64,000 nt of DNA from assembly GCF_900095305.1 (NCBI RefSeq), contig NZ_FMDO01000003.1, positions 62,001-126,000 on the forward strand, written 5' to 3'. This document shows, one piece after another, positions 35,540 through 44,509 of this stretch; the first letter of the stretch is position 1, and each line of letters opens with the position of its first letter. The notes beneath the pieces were generated by a model. That model saw nothing but the letters and a program-made list of their open reading frames with translations. It searched no databases and was not told where the DNA came from. Position numbers and translations under genes: made by a program. This stretch comes from Proteiniborus sp. DW1 (GTDB taxonomy: Bacteria; Bacillota; Clostridia; Tissierellales; Proteiniboraceae).

Positions 35540-36442
35540 ATGGTAACAGTCGTAGGAGTAAGATTTAAAAAGGCCGGGAAAATATATTACTTTGATCCAG
35601 ATAATATAGATATAAAAAAAGATGATTTTGTTATAGTAGAGACTGCAAGAGGAATAGAGTTTGGCCAAGCTGTAGTAGGAATTAAGGAAATAAAAGAAGA
35701 AGAAATAGTCCCTCCTCTTAAAAGGGTATTAAGAGTGGCAACAGAGGAGGATATTGCGTTAAATCAGGAGAATATCCAAAAGGAGAAGGAAGCATTTGAA
35801 ACCTGCCTTAAAAAAATAGAAGAGCATGGTTTGGATATGAAGCTAATAGATGTAGAATATACCTTTGATAACAATAAGGTCATATTTTATTTTACAGCTG
35901 ATGGAAGAGTTGATTTTAGGGAGTTAGTTAAGGATTTAGCAGCCATATTTAAGACGAGAATAGAGCTTAGACAAATAGGAGTTAGAGACGAATCAAAGAT
36001 GATAGGTGGTCTAGGACCATGTGGGCGTACTCTTTGTTGTTCAACCTTCCTAGGTGAATTTGCTCCAGTATCTATTAAGATGGCTAAAGAGCAAAGTCTA
36101 TCACTGAACCCAACTAAAATATCAGGTATATGTGGCAGACTAATGTGCTGCTTAAAATATGAGCATGAAATGTATGAAAAGATATTAGAAAAACTTCCAA
36201 GCATTGGTTCAGTAGTAATGACCCCAAATGGAAAGGGTATAGTAGTAGAGACTAATACACTACTAGAAATTGTAAAAGTAAAAGTTAAACTCCCAGACGA
36301 CACAGAAGATATAATTCCTTTTGTAATCGATGAAATTAAAGAAGTAGAAAAGCCAGCAGCTCCTGTAGATGAAAATATACATATAGATGTTGAAGATATA
36401 GAAGATTTAAAGAAACTAGAGGAGTTAATGAAAGACGAATAG
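35540..36442 (+). CDS. ricT: PSP1-domain protein RicT (YaaT)
   Basis: A 300-residue protein, RicT of the RicAFT complex that matures mRNAs with RNase Y and affects sporulation and Spo0A phosphorylation in Bacillus. Conserved cysteine clusters GGLGPCGRTLCCSTFLGEF and ISGICGRLMCCLKYE bind iron-sulfur clusters. The tail is acidic. AGGAGGTAT precedes the ATG. YabA, which follows yaaT in Bacillus, is absent; a ferredoxin gene takes its place. Confidence 0.92.
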   Translation: MVTVVGVRFKKAGKIYYFDPDNIDIKKDDFVIVETARGIEFGQAVVGIKEIKEEEIVPPLKRVLRVATEEDIALNQENIQKEKEAFETCLKKIEEHGLDMKLIDVEYTFDNNKVIFYFTADGRVDFRELVKDLAAIFKTRIELRQIGVRDESKMIGGLGPCGRTLCCSTFLGEFAPVSIKMAKEQSLSLNPTKISGICGRLMCCLKYEHEMYEKILEKLPSIGSVVMTPNGKGIVVETNTLLEIVKVKVKLPDDTEDIIPFVIDEIKEVEKPAAPVDENIHIDVEDIEDLKKLEELMKDE

Positions 36443-36501
36443 ACTTTGTTAAATATTTTAAAAATACTTTAATATTTATCGAATAAGTGGTACAATATTA
36501 A

Positions 36502-36711
<210 letters not shown>

Positions 36712-36730
36712 TAAATACTTACTAAATGAA

Positions 36731-36752
36731 AAAGACCTGAAAGGGTCTTTTT
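36731..36752. terminator. Terminator after the ferredoxin gene
   Basis: AAAGACC and GGGTCTTT with a short loop and a T-run (TTTTTTG). Confidence 0.85.
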
Positions 36753-36827
36753 TGTTTATATTTAGTTTCTAATGTTATGAGAGATTCTTTTATTTAAATG
36801 GTATAATACTATTATGATACTTACTAA

Positions 36828-36902
36828 TATAGATTCTTCATCTGTGATTAGAATGACAAAGAACTTGTTATTTTGAACTAAAGTTGAAGAATCTCTCTTT
36901 TA
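36828..36902. repeat. MITE-like imperfect palindrome, copy 2
   Basis: Inverted arms AGATTCTTCATCT and TTGAAGAATCTCT with the inner AGAATGACA motif, as in the copies at 3535 and 54680. It lies directly before the yabB ribosome site, so it may affect expression. Confidence 0.55.
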
Positions 36903-36925
36903 AGATATTGATGAGGAGAGATTTT

Positions 36926-37672
36926 ATGCAAGTTGAGTTAAAAGATAATGAAAGAATAGACGAACTTCAATGTAAGGGACTTAAGATAATACAAAATACC
37001 GAAGGTTTTTGTTTTGGAATGGATGCAGTACTTTTATCAAATTACTGTGATATGAAAAAAGGTTCAGAAGTAGTAGATTTAGGTACAGGTACTGGAATAA
37101 TACCACTTCTAGTGTGGGCAAAAAATAATGTAAAAAAAATATACGGAATAGAGATACAAGAAGAAGTTGCAGAAATGGCTACGAGAACCATGAAAATGAA
37201 TGGTATTGAGGAACATATAAAAATCATTAATGCAAATCTTATCCAAGCTCCAGAAATATTAGGGGTGAATAAGTTTGACTCTGTAACCTCAAATCCACCT
37301 TATATGCTACAAGGTGGTGGCTTAATAAACCCTGAGGATAAAAAAGCCATATCAAGACACGAGATTACTTGTACATTAGAAGATATTATAAGGACAGCTA
37401 GTAGACTTTTAAAACATAATGGAAGTTTCTTTATGGTACATAGGCCACATAGAATAGTAGATATCTTTTGTTTGCTTAGACAATACAAGCTAGAGCCTAA
37501 GAAGATTAGATTTGTACATCCAAAGGTTGGTGAAAAGCCAAATCTAGTACTAATAAAGAGCGTCAAAGCATCGAAACCAGAGCTTAAATTTGAGCCGCCC
37601 TTATATGTATACAATGATGAATTAACATATACTGAGGAAATATACAAGATATACGGCATGGAAGTGAGGTGA
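36926..37672 (+). CDS. tRNA1(Val) (adenine(37)-N6)-methyltransferase-like (YabB/YfiC)
   Basis: A 248-residue SAM-dependent methyltransferase. Motif I is VVDLGTGTGIIPLLVW and the catalytic NPPY occurs in SNPPYMLQGGG, as in N6-adenine tRNA methyltransferases TrmN6/YabB. GAGGAGAGATTTT decides for the ATG at 36926 over a longer frame. It is followed by rsmI as in Bacillus (yabB-yazA-yabC); yazA is missing. Confidence 0.88.
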   Translation: MQVELKDNERIDELQCKGLKIIQNTEGFCFGMDAVLLSNYCDMKKGSEVVDLGTGTGIIPLLVWAKNNVKKIYGIEIQEEVAEMATRTMKMNGIEEHIKIINANLIQAPEILGVNKFDSVTSNPPYMLQGGGLINPEDKKAISRHEITCTLEDIIRTASRLLKHNGSFFMVHRPHRIVDIFCLLRQYKLEPKKIRFVHPKVGEKPNLVLIKSVKASKPELKFEPPLYVYNDELTYTEEIYKIYGMEVR

Positions 37673-37679
37673 ATGACTA

Positions 37680-38525
37680 TTGGAGAGTCAGGGAAAATTG
37701 TATGTGTGTCCAACACCTATAGGAAATTTAGAAGATATTACATTAAGAGTATTAAGGGTCTTAGGAGAAGTGGATTTAATAGCTGCAGAGGATACTAGGC
37801 ATACAATTAAACTATTGAATCACTTTAATATAAAAAAGCCTCTTACCAGCTATCATGAGCATAATAAGAGGGAAAAAGGGAAAGTCCTTATTCAAAAATT
37901 ATTAAATGGCGAAAGCATAGCATTAGTATCAGATGCAGGAATGCCTGGGATTTCAGATCCAGGAGAGGATTTAATAAGGCTAGCTATAGAAAATGGAGTT
38001 GAGGTCACAGCTTTACCAGGACCCACTGCATCAGTTTTAGCATTAGTACTTTCTGGATTGCCTACAGGGAAATTTGTATTCGAAGGGTTCTTGCCATCTA
38101 ACAAAAAAGACAGAAGAGATACACTGCAAAACATTAAGAATGAAGAGAGAACAATTATACTATACGAGTCTCCATATAGAGTAAAGGCATTGCTTCAAGA
38201 TATGTTAGAAATATTTGGAGAAAGAAATATTGCAGTATGTAGAGAACTTACAAAAAAATATGAAGAGGTTTTCAGAGGAAGTATAGAAGAGTCTATAGAA
38301 AAATTTACACAGGATGAGCCAAAAGGAGAGTTTATAATAATAGTTAAAGGTGCTGATAAGGCAGAAGATAAGCCTCAAGTTGAAGAACTAGAAGGATTAT
38401 CTATAAAGGAGCATCTGCTTAAATACATAAATGAAGGCATGTCTAAAAAGGATGCAGTAAAAAGAGTATCAGAAGAGAGAAGCTTACCCAAGAATGAAGT
38501 ATATAAAGAGAGTATCGAAATATAA
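37680..38525 (+). CDS. rsmI: 16S rRNA (cytidine(1402)-2'-O)-methyltransferase
   Basis: A 281-residue tetrapyrrole-methylase-fold enzyme that methylates C1402 of 16S rRNA. Family motifs: CPTPIGNLEDITLR, AAEDTRHTIKLLNHF, LVSDAGMPGISDPG. Start is TTG, 7 bases after GAGGTGA at the end of yabB, with which it is probably co-translated. Confidence 0.93.
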   Translation: MESQGKLYVCPTPIGNLEDITLRVLRVLGEVDLIAAEDTRHTIKLLNHFNIKKPLTSYHEHNKREKGKVLIQKLLNGESIALVSDAGMPGISDPGEDLIRLAIENGVEVTALPGPTASVLALVLSGLPTGKFVFEGFLPSNKKDRRDTLQNIKNEERTIILYESPYRVKALLQDMLEIFGERNIAVCRELTKKYEEVFRGSIEESIEKFTQDEPKGEFIIIVKGADKAEDKPQVEELEGLSIKEHLLKYINEGMSKKDAVKRVSEERSLPKNEVYKESIEI

Positions 38526-38588
38526 TTTGCACAGTAGTTTCAGATAAAATCATTCATGAAATAAGATAGGTAATTTAGGTCATAAATA

Positions 38589-38618
38589 AAAGAGATTCTA
38601 TAAAAATAGAATCTCTTT
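38589..38618. terminator. Terminator between rsmI and abrB
   Basis: AAAGAGATTCTA and TAGAATCTCTTT form a perfect 12-bp stem with a short loop. The arm sequence is the outer arm of the dispersed repeat, so this may be a minimal derivative of that element. Confidence 0.7.
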
Positions 38619-38642
38619 CATTGTCATAAGTAAATATTTGAG

Positions 38643-38882
38643 TTATTTATTTAGTTCTGATAGACACTCAGGACAAATATTTTTGCCTTTGAAAATAGTG
38701 ATATCCTTAGCTTGTCCACAGAATATACAAGCTGGGGCATACTTCTTAAGTATGATTTGCTCACCATCTACGTAAATTTCTAGAGAGTCTCTTTCAGCTA
38801 TGTCAAGAGTCCTTCTTAATTCTATAGGAATAACTACTCTGCCAAGCTCATCTACTTTTCTTACAATACCTGTTGACTTCAT
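38643..38882 (-). CDS. abrB: AbrB-family transition-state regulator
   Basis: A 79-residue DNA-binding protein. The swapped-hairpin N-terminal domain (MKSTGIVRKVDELGRVVIPI, ELRRTLDI) is AbrB/SpoVT type. The C-terminal part has CIFCGQAKDI and CPECLSELNK, a Cys-pair form common in clostridia. AAAGGAGGTTGTAAA decides the start. It is next to rsmI as in Bacillus but on the opposite strand. Confidence 0.9.
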   Translation of the reverse strand: MKSTGIVRKVDELGRVVIPIELRRTLDIAERDSLEIYVDGEQIILKKYAPACIFCGQAKDITIFKGKNICPECLSELNK

Positions 38883-38964
38883 TTTACAACCTCCTTTATT
38901 ATACGTCAAAAATCGACTAATTATTACAACAAAAATTGTACCATATATTCCAATTAAAGTCAAC

Positions 38965-39732
38965 TTATTTAATAGAAAATAATTTTTTAACATTTTTGCT
39001 TGTTGAAGTAGCTATTTCATCAAAAGGAATGCCTCTTAACTCTGCAATCATAGCAGCTACATATCGTACATTTAGGGGTTCATTTCTCTTTCCTCTTTTT
39101 GGTTCAGGCGACAAATATGGTGAATCAGTTTCTATTAGCATCCTATCTAGAGGTATGTTTTTGGCAACCTCCTTTGAAACACGTGAGTTTTTGAAAGTCA
39201 CTGGTCCAGCAAGAGATATATAGAATCCCATCTTTAAATATTCTCTTGCCATTTCAAGGCTTCCAGAATAACAGTGAAGTACTCCCCTAAGATTACCATC
39301 AGCTTCATTCTTCAAAATATTATACATATCCTGACTAGCTTCTCTTTCATGGATTATTATAGGAAGCTGAAGCTTTTTAGCAAGACGTATTTGTTCTACA
39401 AACCATTTTCGCTGGATATCTCTAGGAGAATTATCATAGTGATAATCTAAGCCTATTTCCCCAATTGCTACTACCTTTTCATTGTTAGCAAGGGAGGATA
39501 GCAGCTGTATAGTTGTGTCATCCATAGTTTTTGCATCATGTGGATGGACACCTACAGCTGCGTATATATTATTATATTTTTTAGCCAAAGATACTGCCTT
39601 TACAGATGATGCCACATCTGCTCCAGGATTAATTACAAGTTCAATGCCTTGATTAGTTAGGTCTTTAATTATTTCATCTCTATCCTTGTCAAATCTTTCA
39701 TCATCTAAATGTGCATGACTATCAATTAGCAT
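38965..39732 (-). CDS. tatD: TatD-family metal-dependent hydrolase (DNase)
   Basis: A 255-residue TIM-barrel hydrolase. Metal ligands occur in MLIDSHAHLDD, AIGEIGLDYHY, LPIIIHER, LHCYSG and the final ETDSPYLSPEP. TatD enzymes are 3'-5' exonucleases or D-aminoacyl-tRNA-type hydrolases; the exact substrate is unsettled. It lies 12 bases after metG on the same strand. Confidence 0.92.
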   Translation of the reverse strand: MLIDSHAHLDDERFDKDRDEIIKDLTNQGIELVINPGADVASSVKAVSLAKKYNNIYAAVGVHPHDAKTMDDTTIQLLSSLANNEKVVAIGEIGLDYHYDNSPRDIQRKWFVEQIRLAKKLQLPIIIHEREASQDMYNILKNEADGNLRGVLHCYSGSLEMAREYLKMGFYISLAGPVTFKNSRVSKEVAKNIPLDRMLIETDSPYLSPEPKRGKRNEPLNVRYVAAMIAELRGIPFDEIATSTSKNVKKLFSIK

Positions 39733-39744
39733 TTTATATCCTCC

Positions 39745-41709
39745 TTACTTAACTTTAGCTCCACTTCCGATATCATCCATTGTAGTGACTAGAGTGAGCT
39801 TTTTACCCTTATCAGCAGCTAGTATCATTCCGTGTGACTCTATGCCTCTAAGCTTAATTGGCTTAAGATTATATACTAATACTACGTTTTTACCAATTAG
39901 ATCTTCAGGGTTGTAGTACTTAGCTATGCCTGACACTACCTGTCTTTTTTCATTTCCAACCTCAAGCTGTAAAACTAACAATTTATCTGCATCAGGATGT
40001 TTTTCGGCTTCAACTACCTTTGCTATTCTTAAGTCTACTTTATCCACATCATCTATAGTAATAAGGCTTTCATCTTCTGCTTCTTCATTAGAACTTTGTT
40101 CGTCATTATTTGCTTTACCATATCTTTTAGCAATGAACAGTTCATTAGCTTCATTAACCTTTATAAGTTCTTGTTTTACATCAAGTCTTGGGAACATTGG
40201 AGATTCTTTTCTAACTTTAAGCCCTGTAGGAAGCTTACCCCACACTGAAATATCACTCCATGATGTACCTTGACCATGATCTATGCCAAGCTGTCTCCAT
40301 ATACTGTCTGATGTTTTTTCCATAAAAGGTCTAATTAGAACAGATACTATTCTAAGTGAATCTGCTAGATTATATAAAACAGTATTTAGTCTATTCTTCT
40401 TGTCATCTTCCTTAGCTAATATCCAAGGAGTAGTTTCATCAACATATTTATTTGCTCTACTTATTAGCTTCCATATTTCCTCTAAAGCATTTCCAAAGCT
40501 TAGATTATCCATGTGCTTTTCAACTCTACTAGCAGTAGAAGTTGCTAAGGATATTAGACTGTTATCTACATCTTCTTTTACTTTACCTTCAGGAATTATT
40601 CCACCATTGTATTTATCAATCATGGCCACTGTTCTGCTTACAAGGTTTCCTAAATCATTGGCAAGGTCTGAATTAATTCTATTTAAGAACTTTTCTTTAG
40701 TAAAGGAACCATCTTGCCCAAATGAAAACTCTCTTAATAAGAAGTATTTCAATGCATCTACCCCATAAAGCTCTATTAGCGGTTCAGCATAGACTACATT
40801 TCCCTTTGATTTTGATATTTTGTCATTATCAAATAGTATCCAACCATGGCCAAATACCTTCTTTGGAAGCTCAATATCTAATGCCATTAAAATCGCAGGC
40901 CATATTATAGCGTGGAATCTGACGATTTCCTTACCTACAAGATGTATGTCTGCTGGCCAGTACTTTTTATATTCTTCATCATTGTCTGTAAGGTATCCTA
41001 AAGCAGTTATATAGTTGCTTAGTGCATCTATCCAAACATATATGACGTGTTTTTCATCAAAAGGAACTTTGATTCCCCAGTCAAATGTAGACCTTGATAC
41101 ACATAAATCTTCAAGACCAGGCTTTAAGAAGTTATTTAACATTTCATTTCTTCTAGATTCAGGTTGTAGGAAATCTGGGTTTTCCTCATAAAGCTTTAGA
41201 AGTCTATCCTGATATTTAGATAATCTAAAGAAGTAAGCTTCTTCCTTTGCTAGCTTTACCTCCCTATTACAGTCTGGACATTTTCCATCTACAAGTTGGC
41301 TTTCTGTCCAGAATGATTCACATGGAGTACAGTAGTGTCCTTCGTATTCACTTTTGTAAATATCTCCTGTGTCATAAAGCTTTTGAAATATTTTTTGTAC
41401 AATTTCTTTATGATCCTTATCAGTAGTCCTTATAAACCTATCATAAGTAATATCTAGAGTTTTCCATAGTTCTTTAATGTTTTTCACTATTCCATCTAGA
41501 TATTCTTTTGGAGCAACACCCTTTTCATGCGCTACTGTTTGAATCTTTTGACCATGCTCATCAGTACCTGTTAAGAACTTTACATCATATCCAAGTATTC
41601 TCTTAAATCTTGCAATTGTATCTGCAGCTACAGTGCAGTAGGTATGACCTATATGAAGATTATCGCTTGGATAATAAATAGGCGTAGTCACATAAAATGT
41701 TTTTTTCAT
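39745..41709 (-). CDS. metG: Methionyl-tRNA synthetase
   Basis: A 654-residue class I synthetase. HIGH motif in DNLHIGHTYC, a CxxC-type zinc knuckle (CTPCESFW, CPDC), KMSKS as KISKSKGN, and a C-terminal tRNA-binding OB domain (DLRIAKVVEAEKHPDADKLL). AAGGAGGTTCTATA precedes the ATG. It is transcribed with tatD and probably abrB. A T-box leader lies upstream at 41911-42178. Confidence 0.95.
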   Translation of the reverse strand: MKKTFYVTTPIYYPSDNLHIGHTYCTVAADTIARFKRILGYDVKFLTGTDEHGQKIQTVAHEKGVAPKEYLDGIVKNIKELWKTLDITYDRFIRTTDKDHKEIVQKIFQKLYDTGDIYKSEYEGHYCTPCESFWTESQLVDGKCPDCNREVKLAKEEAYFFRLSKYQDRLLKLYEENPDFLQPESRRNEMLNNFLKPGLEDLCVSRSTFDWGIKVPFDEKHVIYVWIDALSNYITALGYLTDNDEEYKKYWPADIHLVGKEIVRFHAIIWPAILMALDIELPKKVFGHGWILFDNDKISKSKGNVVYAEPLIELYGVDALKYFLLREFSFGQDGSFTKEKFLNRINSDLANDLGNLVSRTVAMIDKYNGGIIPEGKVKEDVDNSLISLATSTASRVEKHMDNLSFGNALEEIWKLISRANKYVDETTPWILAKEDDKKNRLNTVLYNLADSLRIVSVLIRPFMEKTSDSIWRQLGIDHGQGTSWSDISVWGKLPTGLKVRKESPMFPRLDVKQELIKVNEANELFIAKRYGKANNDEQSSNEEAEDESLITIDDVDKVDLRIAKVVEAEKHPDADKLLVLQLEVGNEKRQVVSGIAKYYNPEDLIGKNVVLVYNLKPIKLRGIESHGMILAADKGKKLTLVTTMDDIGSGAKVK

Positions 41710-41910
41710 TATAGAACCTCCTTATAAATTAATAATAATTGCAAATGGGTTTATATACTTTTATTATTAGTATTACATTAAAAATTGTTAAACACTACCA
41801 ATTCTCCATTTTCAAACTTCAATTTCAATTCTTCTTTAGCTCCTTCCCTATCATTCAGGATGACAAGCTTGCTAATTTTCAATTGCCATTTTTAATTTTC
41901 ATTAAAATAT

Positions 41911-42178
41911 AAAAAGCCTTCATCCCTATATTATAGAGACGAAGGCATATTCCTCGTGTTACCACTCTAATTTATCTAAGCCTCACGACTTAGAACTCAG
42001 TAAGTTACTTTCATAACCTTGTAATTATAACGGAAACAAATCCGATATAGCCTACTTGAACTTTCAGCTACATAACTCAGGGGCCATGTTCAGCTTAACA
42101 TCTAACGCTAGCTTTCACCTAACCTAGCTCTCTTTCAGATAGACATAGAAGCCTACTCTTCCCTTCATTGCCTTTCAA
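41911..42178 (-). promoter_or_regulatory. T-box leader (methionine specifier) upstream of metG
   Basis: Read on the minus strand: GAAAGAGAGC stem I base near 42135, a candidate specifier AUG at 42085-42087 (GAACATGG), the T-box AGAGTGGTAACACGAGG at 41952-41968, then a GCCTTCGTC/ATGAAGGC terminator with TTTTT (41911-41947). tRNA-Met binding would favour the antiterminator. The 200 bases between it and metG (41710-41910) have no gene. Confidence 0.85.
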
Positions 42179-42370
42179 TATTATTATTTATTATATTATT
42201 ATCAAAAACTATACACAATATGCTTAAATTTGTCAAGCTGCTATTTATCATAAGCTAAATTATCATTAATATTACAAAAAATAACTATAAATTACATGGA
42301 CAAATACTATTAAAGATTAGGTATGTTTTCTTATCCTATCCTAGTTTACTTTATTTTTATAATCAATACT

Positions 42371-42820
42371 TTAACTTGCCTTTCTTTTTATATTTTCATA
42401 TAAGTTTATAAAAATATTTGCGGGGAATAATTTTTCTTTGAATAAAATAATCATAGCTAGAGTGCCTTGAATGAATCCAATAATAAGGTATATTACATGT
42501 AAAAAAATAACTTGTTGAAGCATAATACATTGAACTACAATCCATATTACTAAGGCCCAGCCAAAAATATTGCTAATATAGCCTTGATATCTTGATTTAA
42601 AACGAAACATAAAGGCACTGAAGATATTACCAAGACCAATTATAGTAAATAAAATAATTCCTGGTATAAGAAAACTGGTAAATGGTGAATTTTTTAATGC
42701 TTCAATTGCGTTGATTCCAGCTGCATTATGGGGATTAAGAATTGCTAATAACCCTCCTAATAATGCCCCTATACCCACAAACAAATGAAGTATAATCGAA
42801 ATGCTATTTATCTTTTTCAA
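42371..42820 (-). CDS. Four-helix membrane protein, hypothetical
   Basis: A 149-residue protein with four hydrophobic helices and a short basic tail; no family recognised with confidence (DUF4345-like small membrane proteins look similar). Start is TTG, 8 bases after AAGGAGG. Its leader holds a degenerate T-box copy that still ends in a terminator hairpin, an unusual upstream region for such a gene. Between 42179 and 42370 no gene is visible. Confidence 0.6.
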   Translation of the reverse strand: MKKINSISIILHLFVGIGALLGGLLAILNPHNAAGINAIEALKNSPFTSFLIPGIILFTIIGLGNIFSAFMFRFKSRYQGYISNIFGWALVIWIVVQCIMLQQVIFLHVIYLIIGFIQGTLAMIILFKEKLFPANIFINLYENIKRKAS

Positions 42821-42852
42821 TCAAAGGCCTCCTTACTTTTTACAATACAATA

Positions 42853-43000
42853 AAACCTTCGTCTTTATTCTATGGAGACGAAGGTATATTCCTCGTGCTT
42901 CATCTAAGGCTCATGACTTAGAGCTCAGTAAGCTGCTCTCATAACCTTACAGTCTAACTTAAACAAATCCAGTTCAGCCTACTTTTTCCTTCAGTACTTG
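42853..43000 (-). promoter_or_regulatory. Decayed partial copy of the metG T-box leader
   Basis: The minus strand matches the 3' half of the metG leader (AAGTAGGCT, GGATTTGTTT, AAGGTTATGA, CTTACTGAG, TCTAAGTCATGAG, CACGAGGAATAT) and ends in a terminator ACCTTCGTC/GACGAAGGT with T-rich tail at 42853-42885. Stem I with the specifier is absent and the T-box core has lost about 12 bases including GAGTGGTAA. It can no longer read tRNA but may still terminate. Confidence 0.7.
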
Positions 43001-43083
43001 TTAATACCATTATTATATTAATAAAATCATACTAGCAATGCTTATAATTGTCAAGAAACTAATGCCTAATTTTAACGATTCAA

Positions 43084-43617
43084 TTAGCCGAACACAATAT
43101 TGCATATAAGTACAGATGCAATTATAGAAGCCAAATGAGATAACATAGCTGCAGGAAGTGTATGTCTAGAATTTTTAACTCCAACAACCCCAAAATACAC
43201 AGCCATAGTATAGAATATTGTTTCAGCAGAGCCCATCATAGTAGAAGCAACTCTTCCAATAAAAGAGTCAGGTCCATATTCAGTTATTATCTCATTTACA
43301 ACAGCAAGTGCTCCACTCCCAGAAATAGGTCTCATAAGTGCAAGAGGTATGACTTCCTTTGGAATACCAGCTAAGCTTGCAAAAGGGCTTAATATATTAA
43401 CCAGTATATTCATAGCACCTGATTTCTTAAATATCCCTATGGCTACAAATATAGCTATTAAGTAAGGCATTATCCTTAGAGCTGATTGAAAGCCTTCTTT
43501 AGCACCTTCTACAAATGCATCATATAAGTTTATTCCTTTTATGTAACCATGAAGCAAAATTATACTCATTATTGCGGGTATAATAGCTATGGACAATATT
43601 TTTAAAATCTCTATCAT
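43084..43617 (-). CDS. spmB: Spore maturation protein SpmB
   Basis: A 177-residue membrane protein of the nucleoside-recognition (Gate) fold. SpmB with SpmA is needed for full spore core dehydration. Motifs: EGFQSALRIMPYLIAIFVAI and LMRPISGSGALAVVNEII, then STMMGSAETIFYTMAVYFG. It starts 4 bases after spmA. ATG behind AAAGGAAT. Confidence 0.9.
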   Translation of the reverse strand: MIEILKILSIAIIPAIMSIILLHGYIKGINLYDAFVEGAKEGFQSALRIMPYLIAIFVAIGIFKKSGAMNILVNILSPFASLAGIPKEVIPLALMRPISGSGALAVVNEIITEYGPDSFIGRVASTMMGSAETIFYTMAVYFGVVGVKNSRHTLPAAMLSHLASIIASVLICNIVFG

Positions 43618-43621
43618 GTAA

Positions 43622-44197
43622 TCATTCCTTTTTCTCTAATATTTTTGCACTTAAGATACCTACAATAGTAGAAATTGTAGTAGCAACTAAGGATGTGCCT
43701 ATAATTTCCGTGGGATTTAATGAGCCAGCATCTGCCCTAATTTTTATAACCGTAAGAGGGACTAATTGTACAGAGGACATATTGATTACTAAAAACATAC
43801 ACATAGCATTTGTAGCTCTTTTTTTGTCTCTATTTAAACTATTCATTTCTTCCATAGCTTTAAGCCCAATTGCAGTAGCAGAGTTTCCTGCACCAAACAT
43901 ATTTGTTACCATATTCATTACTATAGCACTCATAGCAGGGTGTCCCTTTGGTATATCAGGAAACAAAAACCTTGTTATAGGAGTGAGTAACTTACTAAAA
44001 GTTTTTATTAATCCAGATTTTTCAGCAATATTCATTAATCCTAGCCAAACTGCCATTATGCCAGTTAAGCCAATGGCGAACATAACAGCATCAGAAGCAT
44101 CCTCTACAACAGCAATATTTATGACATCAACATTGCCTGTAGTTACTGCAGTTACAATGCCTATAATTATCAAAAAAAACCAGATACTATTTATCAT
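43622..44197 (-). CDS. spmA: Spore maturation protein SpmA
   Basis: A 191-residue membrane protein, partner of SpmB. Motifs: MAVWLGLMNIAEKSGLIKTF, FPDIPKGHPAMSAIVMNM and MFGAGNSATAIGLKAMEEMN. AAAGGAGACTGCATA decides for the ATG at 44197; a longer frame opens upstream at 44254. In Bacillus spmAB lie near dacB elsewhere, so their place next to metG is a rearrangement. Confidence 0.9.
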   Translation of the reverse strand: MINSIWFFLIIIGIVTAVTTGNVDVINIAVVEDASDAVMFAIGLTGIMAVWLGLMNIAEKSGLIKTFSKLLTPITRFLFPDIPKGHPAMSAIVMNMVTNMFGAGNSATAIGLKAMEEMNSLNRDKKRATNAMCMFLVINMSSVQLVPLTVIKIRADAGSLNPTEIIGTSLVATTISTIVGILSAKILEKKE

Positions 44198-44509
44198 TAT
44201 GCAGTCTCCTTTTAAATTGTACTGAAATGAACTGTAAGAGTTATCTATGTTCACGGCATAATCAAATGTTTTATATTAAACTGAGAAGTCACTATATATA
44301 GATTATATGCTTGTAAAAAGCTCAGAATTACAATATCAGTCGAAATTAAAACAACTCTAAATTAATAAAACTATGTCGTATTTCCCGGGAAATCAAAACT
44401 AATTGTTGACTTTCGTATATTTCTATTGCATTTTTTCTAATACAAAAAATAAGACCAAGTGCAAGCACTTAGTCTTATTTTTATCTTTATCTTTATTGTC
44501 TAATGTAGT
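44198..44509. other. Intergenic region with an isolated 14-bp palindrome
   Basis: About 310 bases between spmA and the coat-like gene. It contains ATTTCCCGGGAAAT at 44380-44393, a perfect palindrome and GC-rich for this window, and the terminator listed next. No gene seen. Confidence 0.5.
44446..44482 (-). terminator. Terminator of the repeat-rich coat-like gene
   Basis: AAATAAGACCAAGTGC and GCACTTAGTCTTATTT form a long stem with short loop and a T-run on the minus strand. Confidence 0.85.

Noticed and set aside
41710-41910. Gene between metG and its T-box
   Set aside because: No frame with a ribosome site; AT-rich leader sequence only.
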